64,000 nucleotides of DNA from Agrypnia vestita (GCA_016648135.1 JADDOH010010120.1:62001-126000), one strand, 5' to 3'. Numbered from the stretch's first letter, positions 22,641-35,265 are shown. Made by a program: numbers and translations. The notes: a model not told the origin generated them from the letters alone.

Positions 22641-23069
22641 GAGGGTCAACCGAACCTATTTTTTACTAAAAAAGTAACCCATAAAAACCAAGTTTTATAA
22701 ACTCACTTTCTTTGTAAAATATAACAATAATTAAAGACGAATTAAAACATATAACATAACACTAAACTTACAGTAATTTAATATATTTCTAAAATGTCAG
22801 ATATTTTGAGATGTCAAGATTTTGATAGATTCAATTATCATCAATATCGTACCTTATGAATTTCCAGCGTCAAATGATTTAGTCAGAATCAGATTTCAGT
22901 AATGTAGAATTATTCAAAACTAAGCAGAAATCTAAAAGATATCAATTTTTATTTGATTTTTTCCCAAAAAAAACAATTTTGCTGTCATCTGTGAACCAAT
23001 TGTTTTGTAAATTTTCGAAATTCGTAGTGATGTACCTATTATATCGACGGAGTAATTCAAATTTAGAAA

Positions 23070-23275
23070 ATATTCCGACACGTTATCGGGCCGCCGTTGC
23101 TAATCAAACTTTTCTAATGATTTCAATTTGAAAAAACCAATAAAATTTCTAAAAATCCGAAATTATACTATAATTATTAATTTTTTTAACGAAAATTTGA
23201 TAGATCTTCTTGATCGTCGCCACGAGTCCGCTTGCCAAGTTTCAGCTTGATTGAATTACGGAAAAAATAAGTAAA
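23070..23275 (-). repeat. Interspersed repeat, copy c
   Basis: The minus strand has GTTTCAGCTTG-type CAAGCTGAAACTTGGCAAGCGGACTCG, GACGATCAAGAAGATCTATC and AAATTTTCGTTAAAAAAATT, matching 14360-14450. Confidence 0.55.
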
Positions 23276-23534
23276 AAAGGACTCCTTATTCAAATGAAAT
23301 GGAATTTCGTTTTATAGACAAGAAGTAGGTACTTTAACATTAATGAAGAAGTAAAATGATCAGAGATACTCAGTAGTTAACGACATAAGTGGCAACATCC
23401 AACCTTTAAAATAAAACGGAATTAACATTTTCGATAACATAATGTACTAATCACAACGTATTAAAACAATTTTTTTGTTGTATCACCTTAATATTACTTT
23501 ACTTTTAGCTATAAACATATATAACATGTCAATA

Positions 23535-23670
23535 TTCGTCGTCACAAGTCTACTTGCAAAGTTTCAGCTCGATTGGATCACGGTAAAAGGGTTAAAAATC
23601 GATCCAAAGTTTTTTCTACAGATAAGCGACAATCAGACAAGCCGACAAGCAGACGCTACGAGTTAAATGA
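23535..23670 (+). repeat. Interspersed repeat, copy d
   Basis: AGTTTCAGCTCGATTGGATCACGG, AAAAATCGATCCAAAGTTTTT and AAGCAGACGCTACGAGTTAAA match 14280-14400 as reverse complement. The 63-codon frame across it is not a real gene. Confidence 0.5.
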
Positions 23671-23715
23671 AAGGAAGTAAAAATAGATGGATTATACAGG
23701 GATCAACATGCACAT

Positions 23716-23935
23716 TTATGTCAGATAAAGAAAGAGAACAGAAACTGCAACGAAAATCTTGCGTAGCGCAACAAGATCGCATATTTTCCTTGGGGACTTC
23801 AGTTTGTGCATTTTGAAAGGGCAAGATGATTCCTCGAAGCTGTAAAGGTTTCTATATTGACCAACTTTGAAGGACAAAATACGCAGAACCTTTTTCTGCA
23901 CCCTTTCGATTCTTGCAACAGTGTTGTTGTTTTAA
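23716..23935 (-). pseudogene. LINE reverse transcriptase fragment (CR1/Jockey-like)
   Basis: The minus strand reads RVQKKVLRILSFKVGQ, YSFEESSCPFKMHKLKSPRKICDLVALRKI, resembling the RIQKRFLR...L..RR..TDL..LYK segment of CR1/Jockey LINE ORFs. It ends about 180 bp before the inferred start of transporter copy 1. Confidence 0.58.
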
Positions 23936-24112
23936 TAAAATAAAATTACTCTTACAATGCTGACGAGGAAAAAATACGAAGATGAAAACTTTTGTATTTC
24001 TGATTACACGCTTCAAAGAAGAAACACATCGTGATAAATATTTATTATCTGTTTTAATCAATTATTTAAAAATGATTTAAAGCGGTGATCGTCTTCACAA
24101 ATTGTGGATAAT

Positions 24113-24151
24113 TCAGTCCATCCGACATTAACTCAGAGTGACAGTCGCAAG
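24113..24151 (+). promoter_or_regulatory. Possible initiator and 39-nt leader, copy 1
   Basis: An insect-type initiator match, TCAGTC, lies exactly 39 nt before the ATG. Copy 2 has TCAGTT at the same distance. The start codon context is GCAAGATGG. No convincing TATA box was seen. The matching spacing in two paralogs is the main support. Confidence 0.35.
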
Positions 24152-27100
24152 ATGGCGTCCGTCGCCCAAACCACGGATCGACCGCCAAACAAAGTGCTTC
24201 CTCAGATATTCTCGGCAACTAGTTGTGAGTAAAGTTCCCAATTAAAATGTCGCTTAGTTTAAGTTAATTTTGGAAGATGCTTTGGTAGCATGAACTCCAA
24301 CAATTAGATCCTTTGGAGATTATATCTGACGTCCACAACGTTGGTTCAGAATTCAATAATTTTCTAGTATAAATTATCTTCACAGCTAGATAGTTAGCTT
24401 AGATCAATAGGCGAGTGTTCTAACCATTAGACTAATAAACTTCTCAGTTGTTGTATTTATAATATTAATTTGTTAATGTACGATTTTCTTTATGATCAGG
24501 CAATATTACGAATATATTCAAAATTGAGTGCCAAACGATTGTCCGACTGCCAATTGCCCGACATGCCAACATCCATAAAATAAAAAATAAATTTATTATA
24601 ATATGTATATCTGTGGGCAAAAAGACCAAGCAAATGAGTCAATCAAAACATGTTTTGAATTAAGTATGCAGAGTTGTTCTTTAGATACATATCTAGCAAG
24701 GAAAAATTATGAGTCGGAAAATAAAATGAAATGTGACTATTTCTTAATTTTTTGAATGATAACGTATGACAGGATTAATTATTTGAAAAATTTGGCAAAA
24801 ATTAGATAAAAATAACAAAGGCTTTAGGAGGGATTATGTAAACAAACGAAATTCTCAAATTTTGTTTTGACTCTCCTGAAAACCTGCATTTTTTGACTTA
24901 ATCGGTTGTTCCTTTCGCACACGTTTTCCAAAACGTTATTCAATTTTTAAAACCATCAAAATTTTTCGAAGTGGATTGCTTTAGAACTTTTGAATAATTC
25001 ATTTCATACCATACCTAGAAATTGTTTTTAATAACTCATTGAAAAATATTCTTCAAGTACAGTTTAAAATTGATAATTTAATGCACGTTTTCACCAAAAT
25101 ATGCAAATAGGTATCTTAAAAATGAAATAAATATTCTTGTCGTGAAGTCGTAGGCTTTTCGGAAGATGATCCAAATCCGGAAAAATTTCATGTTATATTT
25201 TCAATTAATTAAAATATCTCTTCTTGGTCATCAAAGAGTGTATATCGTAAGGGTCTATAAGTTTAGTGGTAAAAATGAACACTGGCATTTATTTTTAAAA
25301 AATCATGATGATAATATACGCACGAGTTAATCAATTTTTCAATTAATAGCACATACAAAAAAAAATCAATATTATGTAACTTTGTGTGTATAAATAATTA
25401 ATGTATACATTTTCATGACAGATCTTCAATGTTACCTGATAATGATTTATCAGAATAATTGACTTACTTCTTACTGATATCTTATCAGAGTATACACAAT
25501 AAATCAACAGATAAAATATAACTGATTGCTACAATTTTTTATATTAACTTTTCCCATACGGTCTTAAAATTTAAACGCGCTGAACACTCGTGTACATGTA
25601 GCCTTTTTTTGATTTTTTTAGTTCAGATATAAATTAATATTATCACGATATGTTAGAAATGGAAGGAATTGGACATAATCAAGGATTTGACAGCACTTTT
25701 CACCTTTTAGAGCGAATTGGAAACTGCTGGAAGGGTTTGGGATGGTCCACTGGATTCTAGAAGCATCGCGAGAGACATTCACTATAAAATAAAATTGCCC
25801 GGGTTGCTGCGCACTTCGTATTTGTGTTGTTGACGGGCGACGTTTCGGCTAGTATACAAATTAATCGGTGATTCAGTGTCACCAAGCGACGATAAATTTA
25901 ACGGGAAGTTTCAGTGTGGATTATAACCAGCGATAAAGTATCTACCGACGTATGAGAAGTATTGCATAGTAATCAGACTGATATAACCAGTGAATTAGGA
26001 TTTCAAGATACATATAGAATATTTTCAAGTGACTGTTGCGTAATTTATTGTGAATTAAAGAACGGTTCTCCGATTAAATTCGTGGCCAGTTATTTAACTA
26101 AATAATAAATCGATAATTTATTTCAAGCGTTTATTTTCCTTTTACAGCCACGATCCCGGGACAATATTGTAAATTTTTAAATAATGGTTGATATATGAAC
26201 GTGAATTTACGTATCAGCTATTGTGTAAAAGTGCTAAAATGAGAAAAAATATTGGTCATCACGAACGCCAATGAAGAGGACCCAACGCTTACCTAGGCCA
26301 TTTGAGGGCTCCCATATCGGTCCTTTACTTTTGCTACCTAATTTGGCATTATTTTAATGCTTAAGCGGTCATCCGCACTGCGCCGCTGATACAAGTGAGT
26401 ATAAGCGGCGCGGCGAGGCGACCACGCAAAACCTCTTCACTGTCTCTAGGTGCATGATGATGGAAAAGTATGTTTTATTTTCATCACGAACTCCAGCATA
26501 AAGACGAGTTAGACACGTGATTGCTAAATCGATCGTAAGAAGATCGACAACTCTGCGCTTCCTTCTACAATACATTCACTTTTTTCTGTTTCATCGTTTT
26601 TTTTTTCACTGTCCAGTTAATCCTTATATATTGAAATTATTTTATTGAATACATAAATATATTATGGAGGAATACCTAAAATATCAACTCTGTATTTAGT
26701 ATATTTACATAGATATTCACATAATTAGATTCAATATCAATTTTCCAGTACCGGAAAGAAAGGGTTAATCCATTTTTGCCACCTGATAATGACTTTCAGT
26801 TAAATTGTAGTCGGTTATCTATTAACCATATCATGACCTTCGGGTTGAGATTTATTAATATCTTCGACAATTTGGTTTCATACTGTAGCCAGCATCATCT
26901 TTGTTCTGATCCGTCCATCGTTGTTGATCTCTTACGAAAAGTTTAACTATCATTAGAGTAACTTATATCGATTAAGTTCATTCGCTTAAATACAAATCAA
27001 ATAGAAAGATAAAAACTTGTACAATTTTAGCAAAAAATATGTCAGAAATACTGAAAAAAATGGAAACTTATGAATCATATTGCACATCTCCACAATTATT

Positions 27101-27616
27101 GATATTAGGTCATTGTTGCTTGAACATTTTCGACTCAATATGACAAGATAAATAACAATAATCCAAAGACTAATTGATAAAATAATTTTGGGAAAAACAC
27201 AAAGATTCAGAACATAAACTTTATTTATTTAAATTTATTTATTTATATAGTTGACATAATTTTTAATAAATATTCAATATGACGAATATTTAAAGAAAAG
27301 AAAACTTATAATTTACAAACGTGTCACTCGAGCAGATACGAAAATAATATAAAAACTACAACATTTTTTTTTTCTACAGAGGTATACTCAACTTTAATAA
27401 TTTACCCACAGAATTAAAAACTATTGATAATTACAATAAATTCAAGTATTAGTTGAAGTCCCACTTTAAGAAGATGAAAATAAAACTTTAAGAAGATGGG
27501 AATAAAAACTCCTATAATTTTCAACGTTTGTATACCTATAATTCACATTGTTATTGTGTTATAAATTTCATATGTATAGGTTTTTAAATTATCATGTAAG
27601 CAGATCACTGTCATCT

Positions 27617-27657
<41 letters not shown>

Positions 27658-29319
27658 TCTTTTATTGTAATAGGTGTAAAACGTTGATATAAAATTAATT
27701 AATTAATTAATTAAAAATTGAACAAAGGAATTCTTTTGTAACTCAAAATGTTTTTTTTATTGATATAAACTTTTCCTTTGTTAGTGGTTATCCCTCATCG
27801 CACACAAGAACCTTGATTCATTTTGGTGATGTATAACATACATAATAGTTCGATTATTAATATCTTATAGTTATCATTGGTGTAAAAATATCATATATAC
27901 TTATCTATTTAATAAAAATAAAAAATTGTTAAAAATGTTGTTTATTTTGCAGGCTTCATAGGACAGTTTTGCATCGGTCTCACTTTAGGGTGGCTCTCAC
28001 CTGGCCTATTCAAACTTCAAGGACATGACTCTCCCATACCGACTTCACCCTCCGAAGGCTCTACCATAGCGTCCCTCATGGTGGTCGGTGGCATAATTTC
28101 ACCTTTAATCTACGCTTTGAGTGTGGACGTGATTGGAAGACGATGGAATGCAATTTTTGGCTCCGCCTCTTTTACTCTATCTTGGCTGACTCTCATATTC
28201 TCAACAGAAGTGTATCATGTGTACATAGCCAGGATTTTGGTTGGTTCAGGTGTTGGCTTCACTTTTGGACTCGTTCCAACATATGTTGGGGAAATAGCAG
28301 AGACTCATTTGAGAAGTTTGTTCGGAGTAGCTGCGGCGATATTGATGTCGTTGGGAACAATTTATGAGTTCGCAGTCAACCCATATGTTGATTTTTACTA
28401 CCTTAGCTACGTAAGCATTGCTTTTCCTGTTTTGATGTTTGTCAGTTCCTTTTGGATGATCGAGTCTCCATATTATCTGATGAGACAAGGAAAAGAAGCG
28501 GAAGCTAAAACAGCTGTTATGAGATTGAGAGGACAGTCAGATCCGAAGCACGTCGAAGCTGAAATGACGCTCATCAAGATATTTGTAGAAAATAGTCCCA
28601 AAAGGCCGTTTAAAGAAATTATAAAAGAAGTTTTGTTGCCAAGTAACAAAAAAGCAATATTCATTCTGACAATGCTCATGCTAGGACAACAGTTTAATGG
28701 AAATTCTACGGTAAAAGCATACTTCCACATAATTATTGAAGAAACCGAGTCTCCGTTAAACTCAGATATGATCGTTTTGGGATCGGAGGTTATTGGAATA
28801 TGCATTCTGACATCGTCGATGTTTTGCATCGAAAGATACGGAAGACGACCTCTATTTTTGATCACGTGCGTAGGCTGCATGTTGAGCGCATTCGTCACCG
28901 GGTTGTACTTCATGCTGTGGAGCGAAAGGGTGATAGGAAACGAAACATCCTGGCTGGCCATAGCTGGACTGTTGGGGATACAGTTCTTCAGCAGCGTGGG
29001 TTCTTCGGCCATTCCGGCCATCATCGCCAGTGAGATGAGCACGGCCAGTATAAGATCGTGGTTTGGTGCATACAAAGCCATCACTCTGTCTGTGTTTAAT
29101 TCCATTGCTGTGAAACTCTTCCAAGTTATCAAAGACGATCTGGGCGGACAGTACGCATTTTGGATGTTCACGGTTATGATGATCGCTGTCACGACTACGA
29201 TTTATTATATTTTGCCCGAGACTAAGGGCAAGACATTGCAAGAAATTCAAGATATTCTTGCAGGACACTCGAAGAAGAGAGACGTCAAGGATGTTGAGAG
29301 TGACGATGTTAAGGAATAA
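24152..29319 (+). CDS. MFS sugar transporter, Tret1-like, copy 1 (two exons)
   Basis: Exons 24152-24224 and 27953-29319 join through a GT-AG intron in phase 1 (T|GC = Cys25), giving 479 residues. The family moves sugars such as trehalose or glucose across the plasma membrane by facilitated diffusion; the substrate here is inferred only from family. Visible sugar-porter marks: short cytoplasmic N-terminus with DRPPNK (about 9-14), TM1 FIGQFCIGLTLGW, D-x-x-G-R-R near 83-88, E138...R145 after TM4, ESP near 195 leading into the cytoplasmic helices (LRGQ near 217), QQ at 270-271 in TM7, YGRRP near 320, and PETKGK near 446. About 12 hydrophobic segments fit the MFS fold. TM7 reads QQFNGNSTVKAYF and TM10 SSAIPAI, both unlike the canonical QQxSGxN and GPxPW. 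An annotation starting at the first Met of exon 2 (28078) would lose TM1. It resembles copy 3 more than copy 2. Confidence 0.9.
25720..26165 (+). repeat. Possible LTR-like block in copy 1 intron
   Basis: Starts near GAAACTGCTGGAAGGG, has ACTATAAAAT at about 25780, then GGGTTGCTGCGCACTTCG, and ends with TTTTACAGCCACGATCCCGGGACAA. The layout resembles LTR retroelement U3-R-U5, but no gag, pol or matching LTR was seen. Could instead be other repeat debris. Confidence 0.25.
26170..27600. other. Copy 1 intron, unrecognised part
   Basis: No paired repeat and no frame over 70 codons with a known motif. Confidence 0.4.
27617..27655 (+). repeat. (TA)n microsatellite
   Basis: About 18 AT dinucleotides in a row in the copy 1 intron. 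Confidence 0.9.
27775..27950 (+). repeat. Interspersed repeat 3' end next to exon 2 of copy 1
   Basis: GTGGTTATCCCTCATCGCACACAAGAACC and the TTTTGGTGATGTATAACATACAT block match the 3' end of the 45060-45745 repeat. It runs almost to the splice acceptor of transporter copy 1. Confidence 0.45.
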
Positions 29320-29340
29320 TAGTGCGTCATCTAGAATCTC

Positions 29341-29880
29341 ATGAAATCAATAATTATTAGTGATTATTTTTATATAGGAAAAACGTGTAGAAAATTTGAA
29401 GTTAGAGTTAAGGAACACATAAGGTGTTTAAATAGCAATAATTATTCTGAATTTTCTAACCATCTTTTGGCTATGGATCGTTCTTTTGATATTAATAAGG
29501 GTTTACAAATTTTACATACAATTATTTCAGAAGTTTTCACAGTTTGATAAATTAGATATTATGGAAATAAGAAAAAGTGCTAAAAGTAAATTGAATATTA
29601 TAAATAACCAGGTCCTTTTCACAAATTTTCATGTTGAATAGGTACTTTATTATAATTCATTTTCCGAATATAACTTTTTAATATTTTGATTGTCTATACT
29701 TCGATTTTTGAATTTAATTTTTGTTAGTATACAATTGTATCCTGACGAAGGGGCCATAGGCTTTGAAACATGTTGATATTGTCAATATAAATAAGTGGTG
29801 AAAACTACGTTTACGTTAAATCATATTAATAATGCCATCACAAAATTATTTTGCTATTTTTGAAGAAGAATAATAATATT
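29341..29880 (+). pseudogene. Penelope-like element 3' end with GIY-YIG endonuclease piece
   Basis: Begins 22 bp after the copy 1 transporter stop. A 68-residue frame has FYIGKTCRKFEVRVKEHIRCL...FSNHLL, the GIY-YIG-type endonuclease of Penelope-like elements (variant YIGKT, with R and H of the second motif). The family 3' end follows: CTGACGAAGGGGCCATAGGC near 29742 and GAAACATGTTG. The RT domain is absent. Confidence 0.68.
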
Positions 29881-29889
29881 TACTATGTT

Positions 29890-32820
29890 ACTATTTCCTA
29901 GAATGAGTACAGCAGTTACTTAAGCGTACAGCACATTTTATGATAGCAAATTATTTTATTAAATATACGTCATATTAAATTTCCATCATTATTGCCTACA
30001 ACAAAACAAAAAGACCTATAGCAACAAAAAACAAATAAGATACAAGGTCATTTTTATCGTATAAAAATGCAACGTTATCGTGTCAATAATGTTATCTTTT
30101 TTTCAAGCCTCCCACAGTTCCACCACAGTAATCAAAGCTTGTTGTAAAATTTAGAAAGGGTGTTTGTTTTAATTAAGTAAATGTGGTTTAAATGCTTTGT
30201 AAAATATATTATTAAAAAATGTATACTTTCATGTTATTAGAAACTCAAAAGCGAAACCGCCACTATTCGATTTAAAAGCAGGATAATTTACTGTGATTTT
30301 CATAAAATGCTTGTTTTGAAGAGCAGTAAAACATCTATTATTTCCAGATAATCATAAATTCATAATCAATTGTAAAGTCTCAATTTTTCTTTTGACCCCG
30401 CGCACACTAAACGTAGTAAACTGAACCATTTTTTGCAAACATAATATTTTTTTAAAAAAATTAAAAATCCTTAGAATAAAATTAAGTCATCTTTAAATTT
30501 GACAATAAGTCATGTATCAAAAGCCAAATAAATTTACACAATCAAATGTTAATTATTTTATACCTTATACCTTCATTTTATAATTATTTAATAGTATTAA
30601 TGCATTTTTAAAATTATCTTAATATCTTCGTCAACTTTATCATGTGTCGCCTAATCTTCGCGTTATAAAAATTATTCAAATATTACTTTTAGTAAAGAAT
30701 ATTCTTAGGTTTTCACGGCCACTCAGAATCTTCTGGTTTGGGTCTTCTGGGGTATTATGCCGTGTTATTACGACCTTATTATTATTATTAGACCCAAGCC
30801 AGAAGATTACTGTTCGTATCTTATTTTCACACACAGGGTTTTTATTTGATTCGGCCTATATTTTTTTTTCCTTGCTATATCATACAAGGATTTGCGAACA
30901 ATTATTCAGACACGCATGTATTGCTTATAATATATAATCATAATCACATGAGGTAAACAGAAGCAAATGCATACAAGATTAATATAATCATAACCACTCA
31001 TAAAAATAATCACAGAGATAGCAAAGTTTGCATCGACATAGATAGATTGAAAGTGGGATAAAAATTATTATTATTTCTATTTCTTGTTTTTATAATAATA
31101 GATTTTAAGTATTTTGTATAATTTGCCGCCGTTCTGAGATGAAATTGAAATTGAAAAAAAATGAAATTCTGCACTCACATGGGTACAGAGGGTCATAGTT
31201 ATGCCGGTTGCACAGTTTTTCTACCCATCACGCGTAAGGGCATTACATTAAAACAATGCGTGTTCGGAGGTTGATCCTTTTTGGTATCATAAGGGCAAGT
31301 ATTGTTGATGCTTCTCTTAAACATGACGCGGTTGCCGACGGCATTCTGTTTTATAATTACGTCATTTGTTGACACATTTCATACTTTGGAATTTTTAATT
31401 ATAAATGTCAATTAACGTGTTTTTATTAAAAAAATTAACTTTCATTACGTGAGTAATACCTCAAAATTCGGGAATAAATAGAATATACTGTTTAAAATCA
31501 TCTCTTTATATAAATAAAAAGCGTTTTAAAATCATAAAAAAACGTAAAAATTTATTGCAAATTTAAAACATTATAACTTTATTAATATTGAATATTTCTT
31601 GATTTTCTTAGTGAAAATTCTAGATAATGAAGTATACTTTGTACATATAAAAAAAATATTATGCGTAAATATAATTATTCATAAAAAATTAGCGCCGCCT
31701 AGGACACTAAAAACCATTTTTTGGCCGCGGCCTGTCGATTAATGCTTATATTTTATTAATTATTATAAATAATGTCCAGTTTATTACTTTTATATAATGA
31801 CATAAGCTCTTTCTTAAGTTACTGCCTTAAAAAATGCAGTCTAGATTATACATTCTGATATAAATGAATAATAAAAACCCACATTTTCGTAAAAAAAAAA
31901 AAACACCGAAATATACATATGCAGTCAATATCCAGCCTTGAGCACATTCCAATCATCGTTATCAGCACAGAATCACTGTCACAATTGCTCACCATCAAAC
32001 TTATCATCAATCTAAACACGTCACTAAAAGTCATGTTATTCGGCAACTAACAAGTGTGATACTGACAATGTCAATAACACAGCCTCATTGCAGTTTAAAT
32101 GACAAATTAATCATACGATTAAGTGCTGATTAAGTTATTAAAATAATCATTTTTAATCAGTATTTTCAAAGATTTTTTTTATCTAACCAAGATTATCACA
32201 ATTGTCACCATTCACTGCGTCACGCAATTTATTCCTCAGAGAGATTATTACTACACCACAATTACTAAAGAAGAAAGTCTACATACAGTTCTTATCACTA
32301 AGGTAATCACTGCATAAATAAAAACTATATAAGGAGAGATTAGGTATTGGAATTATGAGGAATGGCAAAGAGTGCAATTTCCAATCCGAAATGCAATTTG
32401 TAACAAGTGTAACAAAATTTTTTGAAAACATGCTTTTAATATACGTAGGTAACAGTTTTTCCGCTAAAAATAATAGCACATGATTGTGAGAGGCTAATCT
32501 CAGAAATTACTGCGTATATTGCGCATCAGCATTTTTTGAATCCGTGGCACAATTATGTTAAAATGTCATTTTTGTAGAAGAATTTTTTCCAAAACTAAAT
32601 TTATCCTGAGATATCAGAAATACAAAGAAACTTCATGTAGGTTTTAAATTGTACAATACAGTATTGGAAAATGTATCAAAATTAAGTATATGAAAAATGT
32701 AAAAACAATGACTAAAATTTGGATAAGAGACATGGGTTGACCATGTATTGGGGTTCTTCAAACAAACTCATCAAAACAATGACACATTAAATGTCGTGCC
32801 CTAACCTGTTTGTGTATAGT
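29890..32820. other. Intergenic DNA between copies 1 and 2
   Basis: AT-rich; apart from the palindromic repeat at 30700-30830 nothing is recognised. The 97-codon frame at 30644-30937 runs through that repeat and is not a gene. Confidence 0.4.
30700..30830. repeat. Palindromic repeat, partial copy
   Basis: TTTTCACGGCCACTCAGAATCTTCTGG, GGGGTATTATGCCGTGTTATTACGACC and ACCCAAGCCAGAAGATTAC match the arms of 32835-33015; the centre is replaced by a short (TTA)n run. Confidence 0.5.
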
Positions 32821-32834
32821 GTACTTGCATCTAT

Positions 32835-33015
32835 CTTCTGATTTGTATCTTCTGGAGTATTACGCCATGTTATTACGACCTTTCTGGCCGACGTTTCGGA
32901 TCCGAATTCAGGGTTCGTCATTTGGGCTGATTTCAACACATCAGCCCTGGTGATGGACCCTGCAAAGTCGTAAAAACACGGCGTAATACCCTAGAAGATT
33001 CTGAGCGGCCGCAAA
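32835..33015. repeat. Palindromic repeat with GAAGATTCTGAGCGGCCG end
   Basis: CTTCTGGAGTATTACGCCATGTTATTACGAC on the left pairs with GTCGTAAAAACACGGCGTAATACCCTAGAAG on the right. Inside are CCGACGTTTCGGATCC and a TCAGCCC/GGGCTGA pair. Relatives at 30700-30830 and 44605-44815. Confidence 0.6.
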
Positions 33016-33064
33016 AGCCTAAAACCATTCTTAATTGTATCTAAGTAAGATATTATTATATATA

Positions 33065-33345
33065 TTCAAGAACACATTCATATTTATGAAGTTGTAATTT
33101 TTCAGAACAAAGTTCTGTGAAAATTTTTAAATCAAATTAATTAATAATCAGTTAATAAAAATAAGAACTACATATAAGGTCGATATATTCACGGAAACGT
33201 AGAGGGTTGCTATAGCTTAGTGGTCAGAGCACCGGCCCCGGAAAGGAGGTGACCTGGGTTCGAATCCCAGTAGTAACCTAATATTTTTTGGTGAATTTGA
33301 TTTTTCTGTATATCTTTCTAATTGATTAATTAATTTGATTTATAA
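33065..33345 (+). repeat. tRNA-derived SINE, family 2, single-head copy
   Basis: Shares its left end with the foldback copy (TATTCAAGAACACATTC, CAGAACA-GTTCTGTGAAA). The tRNA-like head at 33209-33281 has acceptor-type ends GTTGCTA/TAGTAAC, AGCTTAGTGGTCAGAGC, and a perfect T arm CTGGGTTCGAATCCCAG, but the anticodon stem does not pair. The tail TATCTTTCTAATTGATTAAT is common to both copies. Confidence 0.68.
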
Positions 33346-33355
33346 TTGTAAACTT

Positions 33356-33393
33356 TGCCTGTCTCAACACAGAGTTTTTTAGTGAGACAGACA
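33356..33393. repeat. Hairpin TGCCTGTCTCA, copy b
   Basis: TGCCTGTCTCA and TGAGACAGACA with the loop of copy a in reverse complement (ACACAGAGTTTTTTAG). Follows directly after the SINE at 33065-33345. Confidence 0.55.
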
Positions 33394-33814
33394 TAGTAGA
33401 ATCGAACCTTAATCGAATTTTTATTATGTATAGCATTGAAATATTTAAATAAAATACAAATCGTGGTATAAAACGTCTAATTTTTCTTGAAAATGGTAAG
33501 CACGACCGAGCAGATTTCGCATAGTAACGCAGTGCTGAGAATTTCTTCATCTGAGCCAACGCTATCGGCAACGGCATTGTCAAATGTGAAATGTCAACAT
33601 TCTCTGTGCAAAGAAGTGGGTGTGCCAAGTTTATTCGGAGATAAGATGATAATTGAGTTGTTAGATGAACAGCGAACCACGTGTTGCATGTGAGATAGCG
33701 CGGTGCTATTTTTGGGAGAGTTTGATTTACTACACCGGCAACGATTTGCAATGCGTGTACGTAATAACTAAAAAGCCCAAATACGAATTTAAAATGTCAT
33801 AAATATTATATACT

Positions 33815-34112
33815 AGCCGTACACCCGTGAAAAATCACGGAACCTGAAATGGTTCACGGCTTTGCTAAGTCCTAGTATTATAAAGTATATATTTGACGGC
33901 CCACGGAGAGGCGGCGGTAACAACGTGCGCTAAGCAGCCGGTTCCGGTTTGCTGGTCTGGGGTTCAAGCTTCATCTCCAGCCGTTTAAATTTTTTTAGTC
34001 GTCAATTCGAACGAAATTACGGACGCTACACGAAGTTACTGTTAGACATACACACAGGCAGACGGACGGACGGACAGATGGATCGACAGCGAAATTATTA
34101 TGTTTGATAGAA
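33815..34112 (+). repeat. Short retroelement with GACGGACGG tail
   Basis: Starts ACTAGCCGTACACCCGTG, contains a possible box B GGGGTTCAAGCTTC near 33960, and ends GACGGACGGACGGACAGATG...GCGAAATTATTATG. The start and tail match 63061-63240 (ACTAGCTGTAACCCG, GGACGGACGGACAGACAACG). This fits a SINE using an RTE-type tail. Confidence 0.45.
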
Positions 34113-34837
34113 AATGCGATATGATGACGTAGAATGAAAAACGCCCCCATGTGTAGTTGCACCAGGTTTCTTACGCTGTATTATCTTCGTCTGCAGTATC
34201 GGGTTCTTTATCTATTGATATCCTTGTTTGACCCAAGACAGCTATCAAGTGATAACAATACAATATTGCTTGACCTAGCAACCTTATTTATTCTTAATTA
34301 TTCTTTCGATTTGACACTTTTGCAACACAGCATTGGGTTAAGTACGCACGAACTTGTTGAGTCAACGCGAATATTGTAATGTTAGTACAAATATAATTAT
34401 TAACTTATCAACTCCCATATGTCTGTATTCACGTACTCTGGAGAAAGAAATTACGTATGTAGCAACCTGCCCAAGTAAATTCCATGACCGCCGTGGTCTC
34501 TTATCTCTTTCATAAAAAACAAATCCTGACACGTCATTGCTCGGAAATAATGAGTGTTCCAGAATGTGCAAAAAGCAATGGCCGAGAACAAAGTGGGGAG
34601 ATAACTGGTTGGAATTTAATCGAGATAACCGCTATTATATTTAATCGAGTTTCCATCTCCAATGGGAAATGAACACATCTACATGCAAACACTCGCTCTT
34701 TCATTCCGTGATCTTCCTAAAATCCTAAAAAAAATCTTCCTTAACGTATTCCTTGGACAACCGGCAACAAATCCAAATACATAATGTTTTGTCTACGATA
34801 GTAAACAGAAGATTTTTTCATGTTTTTAATTATACGA

Positions 34838-35265
34838 TGCATGCATGGGAATTGAGCTCCTACAAGGGAACAGAGGACATAAAACTGGGAAGACTTCGGT
34901 GGCTGGGTCTTGTGGAGGAATGACCAAGCATCTACCAAAGTCCCTGCTGAACTCAGCACCGATAAAGTGAAGGAGTTTAGGAAGGCCAAAAGTAAGATGG
35001 GGTGACAACGTCCTTAAAGATATATCTGCCTTGGAGCTCCTGAACCGGAAAGAGCTGGCACAAAACCGAGATTGAGGAGGCCAAGACTCACCAGGGATTG
35101 TAGAGCCAAGAGTAATATGAAGACATTATCATATACACAATCACATGACATGCGTGGAAGAATGCCAGAACGGTGGTTGGATGCGTTCTTTGTAGCTGGA
35201 GAAATCCTGGAGTTTGGGAGTGAGAGACCGGAACCGAAAATCAACACTTGTGGAAGTAAATAACA
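34838..35265 (+). pseudogene. LINE C-terminal remnant (RTE-like)
   Basis: Frames read LGRLRWLG, VERMTKHLPKSLLNS (with frame breaks), RPKVRWGDNVLKDI, and RRPRLTRDCRAKS. This is the run of motifs at the end of RTE-type ORFs. The frame shifts several times and nothing functional remains. Confidence 0.55.

Noticed and set aside
28473..29192. 239-codon open frame antisense to transporter copy 1
   Set aside because: It is a shadow of the transporter coding strand; similar antisense frames occur opposite copies 2 and 3, and none shows a domain.
33209..33281. Possible functional tRNA gene
   Set aside because: The T arm and acceptor ends fit, but the anticodon stem does not pair and the sequence sits inside a dispersed repeat; treated as a SINE head.
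33326..33751. 141-codon minus-strand frame
   Set aside because: It crosses a SINE tail and a dispersed hairpin; composition is repeat-like and no motif is present.
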